This document shows, piece by piece, positions 22,810 to 33,850 of a stretch of DNA of 43,415 bases. The stretch lies in the NCBI GenBank assembly GCA_015499985.1, contig JAAAUF010000213.1:5515-48929 (forward strand), in the 5' to 3' direction. A program made the position numbers and the translations under genes. The notes under the pieces are model-generated. The model did not search any database, was not told the DNA's origin, and saw only the letters and a list, made by a program, of their open reading frames with translations. This DNA is from Haplosporangium gracile (Eukaryota; Mortierellomycota; Mortierellomycetes; Mortierellales; Mortierellaceae). How positions within the stretch are numbered: position 1 is the first letter of the stretch; the number at the start of each line of letters is the position of its first letter.

Positions 22810-25209
22810 ATGCTTGCCTCCTTGAGAAACGTGGCCTCTGCCAGCAAAGGCAAGTTCTCCTTCCCATCTCTCACAAAGAAGCATGTTCGCGTTCACGTTA
22901 TCGCTCCTGTGTCTCAACGGCGTGCCTGAAAAAATAATAACATCGAAACCCGAAAATAAGTAATCAACAATTGACAACAACAACCCGCGATGAGCAAAAC
23001 TGAAATCCGATTCGGGTCTGCCGCCTTCTTTTGCTTCCGCTTCTTGGACTGTGGGAAAAATACAACGGCACGATGCTGTCTTACCTGGAACCAGACTTGT
23101 AGGAAGATTGACTTTCGTTTAGGCGACACCCTCTCGGGAAAAGGAGGCGCGCCTATCAACAAACGGCGGCTGACCAGCGTGCAAACTCAATCCCCTCTCA
23201 CGGAGACAAACGAAGGAGATGTCTCTGTCGGAACGAAGAAGTCTTGCATCAGACTTCCCATCAATCCTTAAAGATCTCTCACCACAATTAACCTGGACGA
23301 TGACCTCCCCCCCAACGCTTTTATTTGCCAGTGTTTTGCGTGCGCTCTTTTCTTATCTGAACGAAGCGGGACTGGGGTGTGTTTATTCTCGGAACGCGGA
23401 ATACCTCTCTCCCTTTTATCCTTCAAACAGCGCGAACGGCTCGGCCGCGACTTTGTGTTTTCGCATACAACAATAAACTAACCAGGACCCCTTTAAACCT
23501 CTAAATGCACCCAATTAGCCGCCCAGCGCATGTTCAGCTCCGTGCCCCAGGGTACTGGTTACGACAAGACCGTCAAGAACATGTTGATCAACAAGAACAC
23601 CAAGGTTGTCTGCCAAGGATTCACCGGCAAGCAGGTAATAATTGCTCTCTCCCTCCTCTTTTTGATTTTTTTGTTTTCGTGTTCTATCAATCGCCTGAAA
23701 ACAGTGCGGGATTGCTCGATGGCCCAAGGCAACTTTTTTGCGGGCGAGTAACACCCTGGAAGCGACAAGACGCTAGCAATTGACACACTGGACAGCGACA
23801 GTCTGGCTTGCACTTCTCTCTGGACAAATGCTCATGAACAAGCATGATTTTTCATAGAGACTGGTTTGACCTTGGGCTGGGGGGACTGTGGGTGAACTAC
23901 GGCTTGAACTTCATATCTACAAGGGCGACAGTCGTTTGTTATTGTTCGATCTGTTGCACCGATCTGTTGTCGCTTTGCGAGATTGCCTGTACCCCAGGTT
24001 TTCCCCGCATACCGTCTTTGGTCGAGACAAGGATTAAGTTCTCTTCGAACGAGAGCACGATTTCCTTTTGGGAATGCATTCTTTGCGGGGAGGAACTACC
24101 TTAGTCAATCTTTTATTCGAATCCCTTGTACTCAACCATCCTCTTTATTTTCTCATTGTACAATAATAGGGAACCTTCCACTCCAAGCAGGCCATTGAGT
24201 ACGGCACCAATATGGTCGGAGGTGTCTCCCCCAAGAAGGGCGGTCAGACTCACTTGGGTCTTCCCGTCTTCAACACCATCGCCGATGCTGCCCGAGAGGT
24301 CAAGCCCGATGCTTCCGTCATCTACGTTCCTCCTCCCATGGCTGCTGGTGCCATCTTGGAGGCCATTGAGGCCGAGATCCCCTTGGTTGTTGCCATCACT
24401 GAGGGTATCCCCCAGCAGGACATGGTTCGCGTAAGTGTCGTCGTTCAAGCTTTGCTTCTTTAGTGATGTATTCCCTAGCTTTCGTTACTTTTTCGATACT
24501 CATTCTTGTTCCCATTCCATTCCGTTGCAACCACATAGGTTGTCCGTGCTATGAAGTCTCAGGATAAGACCCGCTTGATCGGACCCAACTGTCCCGGCAT
24601 CATTGCCCCCGATGCCTGCAAGATCGGTATCATGCCCGGCCACATCCATAAGGTCGGAAAGATCGGTAAGTCCACTCAGCCTGCTTGAAGTTAGTTGTCA
24701 TTTACGTAGCTACACCAAATAGCCATTAACATGCCTTTTATCGATGTGATATAGGTATCGTCTCCCGCTCCGGTACTCTTACCTACGAGGCTGTCAACCA
24801 GACCACCGAGGTCGGTCTTGGTCAGTCCCTTTGCGTCGGTATCGGTGGTGATCCCTTCAACGGAACCAACTTCATTGACTGCTTGACCTTGTTCTTGGAG
24901 GACCCCAACACTGAGGGTATCATCATGATCGGAGAGATCGGAGGCAGCGCCGAGGAGGAGGCTGCCGAGTTCTTGAAGCAATACAACTTGACCCGCGAGC
25001 AGCCCAAGCCCGTCGTCTCGTTCATTGCTGGACGCACCGCTCCTCCCGGTCGCCGCATGGGTCACGCCGGAGCCATTATTGCTGGAGGCAAGGGAGGTGC
25101 TGATGACAAGATCAAGGCCCTCGAGAGCGCCGGTGTCATTGTCTCGCAGTCCCCCGCCAAGTTGGGAGTTCTTATGCGCGCTGCCATGGAGAAGGCTGGT
25201 TTGGTTTAA
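22810..25209 (+). CDS. LSC1: Succinyl-CoA ligase alpha subunit, mitochondrial, 5 exons, 332 aa
   Basis: Exons: 22810-22849, 23519-23634, 24170-24430, 24539-24665, 24755-25209 (999 nt). The presequence [21 protein letters not shown] is basic and hydroxylated. The mature protein shows the CoA-binding fold motif [51 protein letters not shown] and the phospho-His loop [10 protein letters not shown]. It forms a heterodimer with the beta subunit and makes ATP or GTP from succinyl-CoA in the TCA cycle. Length is normal for the family. Intron 1 (22850-23518, 669 nt) uses a GC donor in an otherwise perfect AG-GCAAGT context. The 13-codon first exon is therefore easily missed and rests on frame plus the transit-peptide character. 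Intron 2 is 535 nt. Confidence 0.94.
22850..23518 (+). other. GC-AG intron 1 of succinyl-CoA ligase alpha
   Basis: The donor context AAAG-GCAAGT matches the known GC-AG consensus, and the acceptor is CAATTAG. Joining 22849 to 23519 gives SKAAQRMF in frame. No GT site in the short first reading frame gives an equally good donor. Confidence 0.75.
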
Positions 25210-25692
25210 ATCGCTTGCTAGTTCCTCTTATTTTCTTTTTCTCTCTACTCTTCCCTTCCTATTCCCTCCCTTGCTGACACCAGCAAGGGCGACTTCTCCT
25301 ATCATGTCCACATCCTTTTTCACACATCTAGCCCTGGATCATAAAAACAAACATGTATTTCTTACACTCGACACTCTATGTTATTTCCTTCTTTCAATTG
25401 CACAATGGTCAATACGGGGATGGATCACTTGCCTTCGAGGGGGTTAACAAAATAACATGCAAAATGCTATTTGTTCCTTTCGCTCCCCCTGAGCGTGCGA
25501 CTTGATTTTTAGTTGCCCTGCCCTGTGGCTTTCCCACCTTGTCTTGACCTCCCAGCCTAATTGTCCTTTTCCATCCAGCACCAACACCTCCTTTGCCCAC
25601 AAACCAAGATCGACTACATCCACGAATAACAACTCAACAAACAAGACCAACAAGACAAACTACCTTTTTACAACAAACAAAGCGTTTAATCA
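25210..25692. other. Intergenic between succinyl-CoA ligase alpha and sugar transporter
   Basis: Both flanking genes run rightward. The first part is pyrimidine-rich 3' flank. The last 130 nt before the transporter are CA/AAC-rich leader (ACAAACAAGACCAAC type). I see no gene. Confidence 0.5.
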
Positions 25693-27337
25693 ATGGCCAC
25701 CGTGGCCCTCATTCTCAACGCCCTCACGGTCGTGCTGGGTTCCTTCCAGTACGGCCATCACATTGGCGAACTCAATTCGCCCCAAAAGGTCATCACCACC
25801 TGCCCTGAGCCATTCGAGCCGCCCAGCACCCTCATCCCTGTTCTCGAAAAAGAAGGTTCGCTCCCGACCTGTATCCCCATGACCAACGCAGAATGGTCCG
25901 TCCTTGTCGCCACTTTAACTCTAGGAGGCCTTGTCGGATCCCTGTTTGTGGGCTCGCGACTCGCAAACCGGTTGGGACGCCGTGGAGCGTTAATGGTTAA
26001 TAATGCGCCGCTTGTGTTGGGTTCATTGGCGATGGGTATGGCGTCGTCGTACGGGACAATGATTCTGGGGCGGTTCTTGATTGGTATTGGGTGTGGCGTC
26101 GCGACGGTTATTGTCCCTATGTACTTGGCTGAGATCTCGCCCGCTGAACTTCGCGGCACCCTTGGTAAGTACCTTGACTGTAGCGGATGGCAGCCTTGTT
26201 TGTTGAATACCATTACGCGTTTGATGATATAACAGAACTAACAAAAGGCAAAAAAAAAAACATATATGATATCAACAAATAGGTGTGATGAACCAGCTGG
26301 GAATTGTGATGGGTATTCTGTTCTCGCAGGTGCTGGGACTGTACTACTCAACGGAGACACAGTGGCGCACCATCTTGCTGGCAGGAGCCGGACTTGCGGT
26401 CATTCAGGTCTTTGCTCTCCCCTTCTGCCAGGAATCCCCTCGCTACCTCGCTCTTCAATCCGGTGGCGCAGCCAAGGCCAAGCGGTCCCTCCAGATATTG
26501 CGTGGCCGTCAGGATGTGGCCAAGGAGATTCGTGATTGGACTCGACAAGACGAGCGTACAATTGTGGCCGAGGAGGAAGGATCCCTGGGTGCCAGCCCAC
26601 TGTTGAACGACGCCAGCGACCCTCTGTTGGCTGGCGGCGCTGGCCACTCTGGAGATGATAACAACAACAGCATCAGCGCGACTCATGGTTCGGGAGGACT
26701 TTCGGTGGTCGAGTTTGTAACCATGCCTCGCTACCGCCGTCCTCTCATCATCCTGACGCTTGTGCAGCTTTCGCAGCAACTGTCGGGCATCAACGGCGTT
26801 ATCTTTTATTCAACCGCGATCATGTCGCAGATCCTCCCTTCGTCAGGCGCGATGATCACGGTCTACATCTCGATTGTGAACGTGATCATGACTCTTATTG
26901 CGGCGTACGTGATGGACAAAGCCGGACGACGCACGCTGTTGATGGCGTCGGCAGTGGCGATGGGTTGCAGTTCGTTCCTCTTGGCCTGCTCGCTCAACTA
27001 CGAGATCCCAAAACTATCGGCGTTCTCGATCATTGCCTTTGTGGCGACGTTTGCGATTGGTCTAGGCCCGATCCCGTTCCTGATTATACCCGAGGTGGTT
27101 GACACGGCGGCGGTGGCGAGTGCATCGGCCTATGCATTGTCGATCAACTGGACTACCAACTTTATTGTGTCGGTCATGTTCCTCAAGTTACGGGAATGGT
27201 TGGGCGGTAATGTCTTTTACCTGTTCTTTGTGATCCTCGGCCTGCTTACCATCGCAATCAATAGGATTATTCCAGAGACGCGCGGCAAGACTGTTGAGGA
27301 AGTCGCTAAATCCTGGCAACCCTCCCATCGCCATTAG
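25693..27337 (+). CDS. Sugar transporter, MFS sugar porter family, 2 exons, 508 aa
   Basis: Exons 25693-26164 and 26283-27337 (1527 nt, GT-AG). Sugar-porter signatures are present: NRLGRRGALM and DKAGRRTLL between TM2/3 and TM8/9, QESPRY after TM6, QQLSGINGVIFYST in TM7 and IPETRGKT after TM12. About 12 hydrophobic segments can be counted. The start GSFQYGHHIGELNSPQKVI is closer to animal GLUT and yeast Vps73/YBR241C-type porters than to Hxt proteins. QLS in TM7 is typical of glucose-type GLUTs. An unusual cytoplasmic loop insertion of about 50 residues (about 26560-26690), with Glu, Gly, Leu-Leu pairs and Asn repeats, separates the two halves. A vacuolar or endosomal location is inference by analogy with Vps73. 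Substrate cannot be read from sequence. Confidence 0.93.
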
Positions 27338-27809
27338 TTGTCCCTAATCCGTACTGAACACAACAACGATGGCAACAACATTATCAACAGTAAAATTGCA
27401 ATGCGGAGCGGATGCGGACTGGTTCTGTCCATCACCTCATGCAGGGCATGATATATACTGTTGTGTTTTGGTTCGTTCATGCGACGGAGGGAGAAAAAAA
27501 AACACAACAGCCCATCCCATGGATGCATATGAACACAAGCAAATAAAAAAAAACATCCGGGCCTCAGTCCAACAACGGGTGCTCTCAACGCAAGCTGTCT
27601 TGAAGGAAAGGAATTTGTGTTCGAGTTGTCTGTCGCGCTCTAGCCATAATAGTTAACGAAGTTCGAAAGGAGGTGGGATGTACAAGGAAAACTGGAAATG
27701 GGAAAGAGGGAAAAAGAAAGTTCGCAATGTCCCAATGCGCCGATGGCGAGCACGATTGGCGATGGCAGCACAAGATTGCCAGTTGTGAGTTGTAAGTTTC
27801 AAGCAAAAG

Positions 27810-27834
27810 AAAAAAAAAAAAAAAAAAAAAAAAA
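27810..27834 (+). repeat. A25 homopolymer
   Basis: An uninterrupted run of 25 A about 470 nt downstream of the transporter stop. It could be a mononucleotide repeat, or the trace of a retroposed poly-A tail; no target-site duplication is obvious. Confidence 0.7.
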
Positions 27835-28105
27835 GCAAGCAAGCATACGCGCCTTTTCTTTTGCATTGAGTAGTGCGATTTTGAAGAACACAAGGGGAGG
27901 TTAGGAGGGCGTGAGAGCAAACAGATACGACAGGATGTTGATGTTTTGTTTATTTTTCATCTCCCTCCTCTTCTTTTTCTGTCGCACCCAGTTTTTTTTT
28001 TTTTACGTTACACAATTTTTTTCGGTGGGAAATACCCCCTTTCTTTTTGTCTATCCCATGTTCTTTAATCTTGACTCTTTTATCTATTCTTCCTTTTTTT
28101 TACCT

Positions 28106-28144
28106 TTGGTCTCTCTTGCTCGTGAGCAAGAGGGCCAAGACCAA
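28106..28144. repeat. Long bulged hairpin in intergenic DNA
   Basis: The arm TTGGTCT-CTCTTGCTC (28106-28121) pairs with GAGCAAGAG (28124-28132) and AGACCAA (28138-28144). That is 9 bp plus 7 bp, with a 5-nt bulge GGCCA and a very tight loop. T-runs precede it. Confidence 0.7.
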
Positions 28145-29821
28145 GACTGAAAGGTTGACTGACAGACTGACAAGCTGGGTGTGAAGTATGAACACAAAGC
28201 GCCTGTTCAGGGATGAGTCCCCGAAGTGGATGACGATTTCATCCAGTACCTTTTTTTCCCGTGAACCCAAGATTTCAGCATTGGACCAGTCTCCTTTCTC
28301 TCCTCCTGTCGGCATCAACATTCGATCGAGCATACACAAATGCGAAGCAAAGATGAATAAGGAGCAAGGTTTTAAGGTGTTGAACGATACAAAAAAGTTC
28401 TTTTGGTGATAGATAAGGACAGGCAAGTATTTTTTTTTTCTGTTTTTGTGTGTTTATGCTAAGGGTTTCGCGCCAAGGATGCGATGGGAGGATGGATGAG
28501 GATGAGAGGCATTTTCTTCCCGTCAGTCGAAAATACAAGATTATGCGAGGGAGAAGGAAAACAGGGACGACAGGCAACTCCAAGAGTAAAAAGGGGAGCG
28601 CAACATAAAAAAATAATCAAGGTCGGGAGCGCGCAATGTCGACGGATGGCGCTTGATTGAGTAAACGCACACAAGTGACCGTCGTTCGAGTTTGAATTTG
28701 GCTCGGTCTCCTGTGGTCCGCGTCTCTGTTCATCGGACCTGAAAATGCGGCTGCCGAGGAAGAGGGACAACGAGTGAGCAAGTACAGTAAGCAAGAATGA
28801 AAAGGAAAAGGAAAGGAACACATACATCGTGCTCTCTCAATCGCATTCCCTTCATTCCTCGGAAGTGACCTCCGACCATCACCTTGATCATCGTTCTACA
28901 ACAAGGCCAAAGCAGATGGACGCACAACCGGATAGCACAAAAGGAAAATGACCCCGATTCCAACTGGACAGTGAGTTGTTCGTTTCAGTACTTTATTATC
29001 GATTAACCAACAGACATATGTCTTGTTTTGCACTCTGAATTTGAAAAAACACCCCAAGAAGCGCACACACCATCCGTCAGATCCGCAAAACAGGAAAGAA
29101 AGATTGCGACGCTATACTATGGCGGATTTTGATTGCACGACTTCCTGTGTGTCGTCTATTTTTTTCTATCCCGCTTGTATTGTTGCTGTTGTTTTGCTTA
29201 CCATGAAAGACGCAACGGACGATACATTTCTGTCGCCACACGCGCGCTGCGTACTAACTGATGCGTTGCAGTGCTCAGTATTAATTTGGCTATTCCTTTT
29301 GTTGTCTTTGGTGTTTTGAATGTGATTGTCCACGAAATGGCGCTCTTCATTAGAAAAAGAGGTCAAGCACAAGAAGGACGAAAAAACAGCAACAAATGAT
29401 TATGCGAAATAATAAACCAATGGATTAACAAAACTCAAAACAACAAACAATATCAGATAGACGATCGGAAGCGCGAGTTGTTTTGTCGATGGGAACAAAG
29501 GAGAAAGGATGCAACCAATTTGGTTCTTAGTATCATTATTATTATTATTATTATTATCAAATGTTTATCGGCCTCAGGGAACTACCAACAACAGGGCAAC
29601 AGGAGATGAATGGGATTCTATTCTATTCAATCAAACTCATTTTTTCACAACTTTGTTTTTTCCGTTCAGTTCAACTGTTCGCACGGTTGCATCTCGTTCC
29701 TTTTTCTTTTGTGTTCTGTTTGTTTTCCTCTCTGTTATTTCCACGCCCAACTTTCCAGTCAATTCGACTCTGTTTGTCTGCCCTGTCTGCCCAAGTGACC
29801 AACGGATCCATCCGACCATCG

Positions 29822-30001
29822 TTCTCCTTTCTTCTTTTTCACTTCCTTCTTTCCTTCTCTCCTTCTTTCCTTCTTTGCTTCTTTCCTTCTTTGTTTCTTT
29901 TCTCTTTTGCTTCTTTCCCTCTTCCCTTCTTCCCTTCTTCCTTTCTTTCCTTCTTCCCTTCTTTCCATCTTTCCATCTTTCTTCCCTTTCCTTCTCTTTT
30001 T
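29822..30001 (+). repeat. 180-nt polypyrimidine tract (CCTT/CTTT units)
   Basis: The stretch is almost pure C/T, with imperfect CTTCCTTCTTT units and only a few isolated purines. It lies 220-400 nt before the WD40 gene start, in its promoter or leader. Such mirror-like homopurine/homopyrimidine tracts can form triplex DNA. Confidence 0.75.
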
Positions 30002-30221
30002 ACTCCCCACCTCTCTCTGCCTTCGTTGTCACTCGCCTAACACAAACTCGTATACCCTGCTATTTATCTCATCCCTTCCTTCTTGCTCCTTCTTTCTTCA
30101 TTCGGCCGCTCTCAGTAACATTCATCCCTCTTTGCAACCCTTGCCGACCCTTACATACACACTCACATACACCTTCACATACCCCCTCACACGCATACTT
30201 CTATAACAAACAACCACAACA

Positions 30222-31853
30222 ATGTCACTCTCCCCACCTCCTCGCAAACCGTCTGTGCCATCCCCTCAAAGGTTACCCTCGGCGAGATACCCAAAGATCA
30301 ACACAAACGCTCTCTCTGCTGCATACCCCCCCATCAAAGAAGACGACCAAGACGTCGAAAAGGACCTCGCCAACTTCTTTGCTTCTACCTCCCTCACCAC
30401 CTCCTCTTCTTCAACTTCCCCAATCCTGCTCCCTGACAGAAACCATTATACCCGCCCCTCCAGCATTGCCACAGTCTACAGCCCCATCGATCCCTCGGAC
30501 GCGTCCTGGTCCTCAAAGACATCCCCACAGCCTTGTCCACTCTGCCACCACCACCATCACCATCACGAACTCGATAATACCCACCATGGAGGTCACGACC
30601 AGGATATGGTCTTGGCAGGACCCATGCTCCCCTCATGCTCGTACTGCTCTAGCGTGCGAAGCAACAGCATCTCGAGCATCATGGAAGAGTCTCACAGCAG
30701 CCAGATGCGCGAACGGAATAGCACCTACCAGTACTTTGAGGGCAAACACCGGGATGCGCTGCGCGACCTCGTCCCAAGCGAGGTTCGCCACCGGTTGACG
30801 TTCCATCTGGATGAATGCTGGTTCGTCCACTTTTCACCCTCGGCGCAATATCTCGTCTCAGTTGGTCTGGATCAGGCCGTTATCATCTGGCGAGACCTCA
30901 TGGTAATTTCAGTATTCTCTTTCCCTTTCCTTTCTTTTTTCCCTTGTATTTAGTTTGTTGGCTCAACAACCATAACTGCTGTCCCATATTGGATTATGGG
31001 TTTGCTTGTGGGGGTTTTTTTTCGTATCCTCTTTTGTCAGTCTTTTCTCTTGATATTTTTTTCTCCCCCTTCCTCTCTGTTGATGTTGATTTGTTTCTTT
31101 TGCGTTGCTTGTTTGTTTGTTTGCGGGAAAATGGCATATGTGGAGCAAACTCCCGACGGCGCAAGATGGTGTGAGAGGCGAGAGGAATGAAAAGCAGGAG
31201 AGCGATTCATTCTATTGGCCATCGATTGATGGAAAGGGAGGGAGGGTGTGTCCACTTTCGTTGTTGCTGATGTTGTTAGGAGGAAGAGAGAGGGTCGACT
31301 AGTGAGAGAGAGAAAGAATTATATCCCAGCAAAGGGTGGGCAAGATCGCACAGGTGATAGTGAACAAAGGAGGGGATGAACAACATTGCCTCTGAGCGCT
31401 ATTCGAACTTGAATAATGAAGAGATGGAGTTTTAAAAAAAAAAAAAAAAAAAAAAAGGTAGGGAAATTGACTTGTCTTCGATCGCTGAGATAAAGAAAGA
31501 AAAAAATAGGAGAGGATTGCGTTGTCGAGGGTTGCCTAGTGTGCAGTTGAAGCAATGGACTTGAAAGACCATCAATTCAGTTCGGATCAATCCGACCTGA
31601 CTCTCTCTCTCAGTCATTTACTACAATCTGGTTTCTGCAACATAATTGTTCGACAAGGTCGAGATGGAAATACAACGACGATGTGATCGTTAGGTCTTCT
31701 GGCCTTCTTTGACGCCCAAACCATGCTGGACACGAAAGCAGCCCATAACAGGCAACCAGTCTGTGTCTTTCTCTGCTGGCGCAGATGCTCAACATATTTT
31801 TTGTATTTTTATTCCCGAGGAGTAGGCTCTATGCTCTGCACCTCCACAGGTTT

Positions 31854-31893
<40 letters not shown>

Positions 31894-33850
31894 CTATTTG
31901 GTGATAATATCTGGATGGGTGTAAATTTGAAGTAGGTTGAGTGGAATGAGAAGAGCATTGCTCTTCATTGCATTGCCAAACCGACTGGTTTTTTCATTCA
32001 CGCATCAATACACTATCGAGTTTAAGCAAGCTCTGCTTCGATCATGACGAAAAGAAAGCAAACGCAAGATGGAAAAGGGAACGGGACACAAAATTCTAAT
32101 TGTGTGTTTGAATTGTTTGTTTTGCCTGCGAACTGCGAACACAAAATGTGAACCTGTCAGAATTTGCCTAGGCGTTCTCTTGTTTCTTCACAATTGAAAA
32201 GAAAGCGCTGATTTGTTCTTCTGCGGGCCACCCCAGTAATACCCTAAAAGCTCCCTAAACAAGAAAGCATAGCAGTGTTTCACATAAACTTGTTCTAACC
32301 TAAGACCACTTTGTTCGCCTGCCTACCTTCTGTTCTTTCTTCCCATCAAACCTTTATTTTTCCTTGTTTTTCTTTTTTCACCCCTTTTTATCGCTTCTGA
32401 CCACCCCATACGAGAACAGACCCCAGAACCAAGTATCTACAGGACCATCAACTTTAAACGGTCAATCAGTCATATTTCGTGGTCCCCCGACAGCAAGTAT
32501 TTGCTACTCAACCTCGGATATGACGGCTGGCATAAAGATTTTATCTACGAGCTACAGGTCGTTGAGGTCGAGTCAGGCGAGATCCTCTTCAACAGACCCT
32601 CACAAGTCAACACCTGCTCCACCATAGTCTCGGATGTTGCCTGGTTCCCTGACAGTCAGCGCTTTCTTTACTCTGACGACAGAGGCAAATTCAGCATTTA
32701 TGTAAGTTATTATTCAATTTGACTTTTGTACAGTATAAAAACCTCTGTCGATCTGTTTTATCAAAGGGTAGCTGCCCAAAGAAATCAATGCTGACATGGT
32801 TCCATTGTATTGATTTCTCGTTTTTGTAGAACCTCAAGGGCGATGTTATTCAGGAGTACATCGTCGAAAAGGCACAGGGGGGCAAGTTCGTCAGAAACAT
32901 CCCTGGAACAAACGATTTTGCTGTCCTGACTTTTGGCTTAACCCTCGAAATTCACTCGTTTGGAGAGACTCATACGATAAGGTAATCAGAAGGAAAGACA
33001 ACGGCTGTTATAAACTCGATATATTATGCTGGTTACTCAACAGCTGTATGAATAATTAATTCTCTCGACCCTATAGGAGCCTTGGTGCTCAAACCCAACA
33101 AGCGACGACCGTGAATGTATCACATCAAGGCCGTTATGCAGTCGTTACAGTGCAGGTGAGTGCACTCTTCCGCTGCATTTTTTGTTATTTGTATTTATTA
33201 ACAAGACTTCTTTCTGTTTGAGCCAAAGCACCTAACTATGCATGTTTCGCTCCACTATTTTTTGTGAATTGTTTAGGAAGACAAGCAATTTCATCGCCCA
33301 GCCCATATGGCATTATACGATCTCAAGACGATGACCTACCTCCGTTCGTTCGAAGCCGAGACGTTCGAGAACAGCTTCTTTATTATCATGCCTACGTTTA
33401 TTGGTCCCCGCGAAGAGCTTCTGTGTGCAGGCTCCGAGAACGGCAAGCTGAATTTGTGGGATGTCGAGACGGGCGACCTGATCAGTGTCCTGGATGAGCA
33501 CGCCAAACACTCTGGATGCATGGCTAGCACCCTTGTCCAACCCGGCATGATGGCTTCCTGCAGCGATGACAATCATATTATTGTGTAAGTTTACCGTTTT
33601 GCTTTTTTTTACTCTTCTTCGGGCCTTTTCTTTGTTGCTACTCTAATGTCTTTTTGGGTCAAAGAGGAGGCCTCTTGTCCATTTCATTAATCTATGAAAG
33701 TTTACTCATTGCCATTTAATTATGCTATCATTTAATTACAGTTGGGTCACGAAGGAACTCCAGAGCCAGTTACAAGAGTCGGACGAAAAGTGGTTGGAGA
33801 AACGTCATCAGTCGGCCCGTCCTGTCATCGATATCAAAAAAGGATGGTAA
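30222..33850 (+). CDS. WDR26/GID7-like WD40 protein, 6 exons, 536 aa
   Basis: Exons: 30222-30902, 32420-32701, 32830-32981, 33077-33155, 33277-33584, 33742-33850 (1611 nt, GT-AG). From about residue 180 the protein tracks metazoan WDR26/yeast Gid7: LRDLVP, the HLDECWFVHFSPSAQYLVSVGLD block, SHISWSPDSKYLL, VSDVAWFPDSQRFLYSDDRGKF, NGKLNLWDVETGDL and MASCSDDNHIIVWV. WDR26/Gid7 is a scaffold subunit of the GID/CTLH ubiquitin ligase, which in yeast removes gluconeogenic enzymes. Here the LisH-CTLH region that normally precedes the propeller is absent. It is replaced by a disordered Ser/Pro N-terminus with a CPLC-His7 cluster and a CSYC pair. The mature protein may therefore not join the complex in the usual way. 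Intron 1 is 1517 nt and holds a (TC)16 repeat; the flanking exons join sensibly without a further exon. Confidence 0.85.
30534..30647 (+). other. CxxC-His cluster-CxxC segment in the WD40 protein (residues 105-142)
   Basis: C105-P-L-C108 is followed at once by seven His, then HH at 121-122 and H125, and finally C139-S-Y-C142. Two CxxC pairs about 30 residues apart with His between them could form a zinc site. The segment lies in an otherwise disordered N-terminus. Confidence 0.5.
31857..31888 (+). repeat. (TC)16 microsatellite
   Basis: A pure TC dinucleotide repeat of 32 nt in intron 1 of the GID7-like gene. It should be length-polymorphic. Confidence 0.85.

Larger units (their letters stand above)
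27338..30221. other. Long intergenic region, no gene supported
   Basis: About 2.9 kb lie between the transporter stop and the WD40 gene start. It holds an A25 run (27810-27834), a hairpin (28106-28144), an ATT repeat (about 29533-29556) and a 180-nt pyrimidine tract (about 29822-30001). One minus-strand stretch shows possible small exons: near 29195-29300 ending ATG-GTAAGC, 28890-28827 between TTGTAG and GTATGTG, and after CATTTTCAG near 28740. They can be joined in frame, but the product has no start codon and no recognisable domain. I do not call a gene. Confidence 0.45.

Noticed and set aside
28740..29300. Possible three-exon minus-strand gene in the 2.9-kb gap
   Set aside because: Segments can be joined in frame, but there is no start codon, no recognisable domain, and several alternative frames do as well.
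29119..29319. 66-codon plus-strand frame with hydrophobic segments
   Set aside because: Hydrophobicity follows from T-rich DNA, and no conserved small membrane family is recognisable.
29509..30798. 429-codon plus-strand open frame overlapping the GID7-like gene
   Set aside because: Most of it is translation of the CT tract (Ser/Phe/Leu/Pro), and its end overlaps exon 1 of the WD40 gene in the wrong frame.
32389..32420. ATCGCTTCT resembling the 5' end of U2 snRNA
   Set aside because: The match ends after a few bases and the site lies at the acceptor end of an intron.
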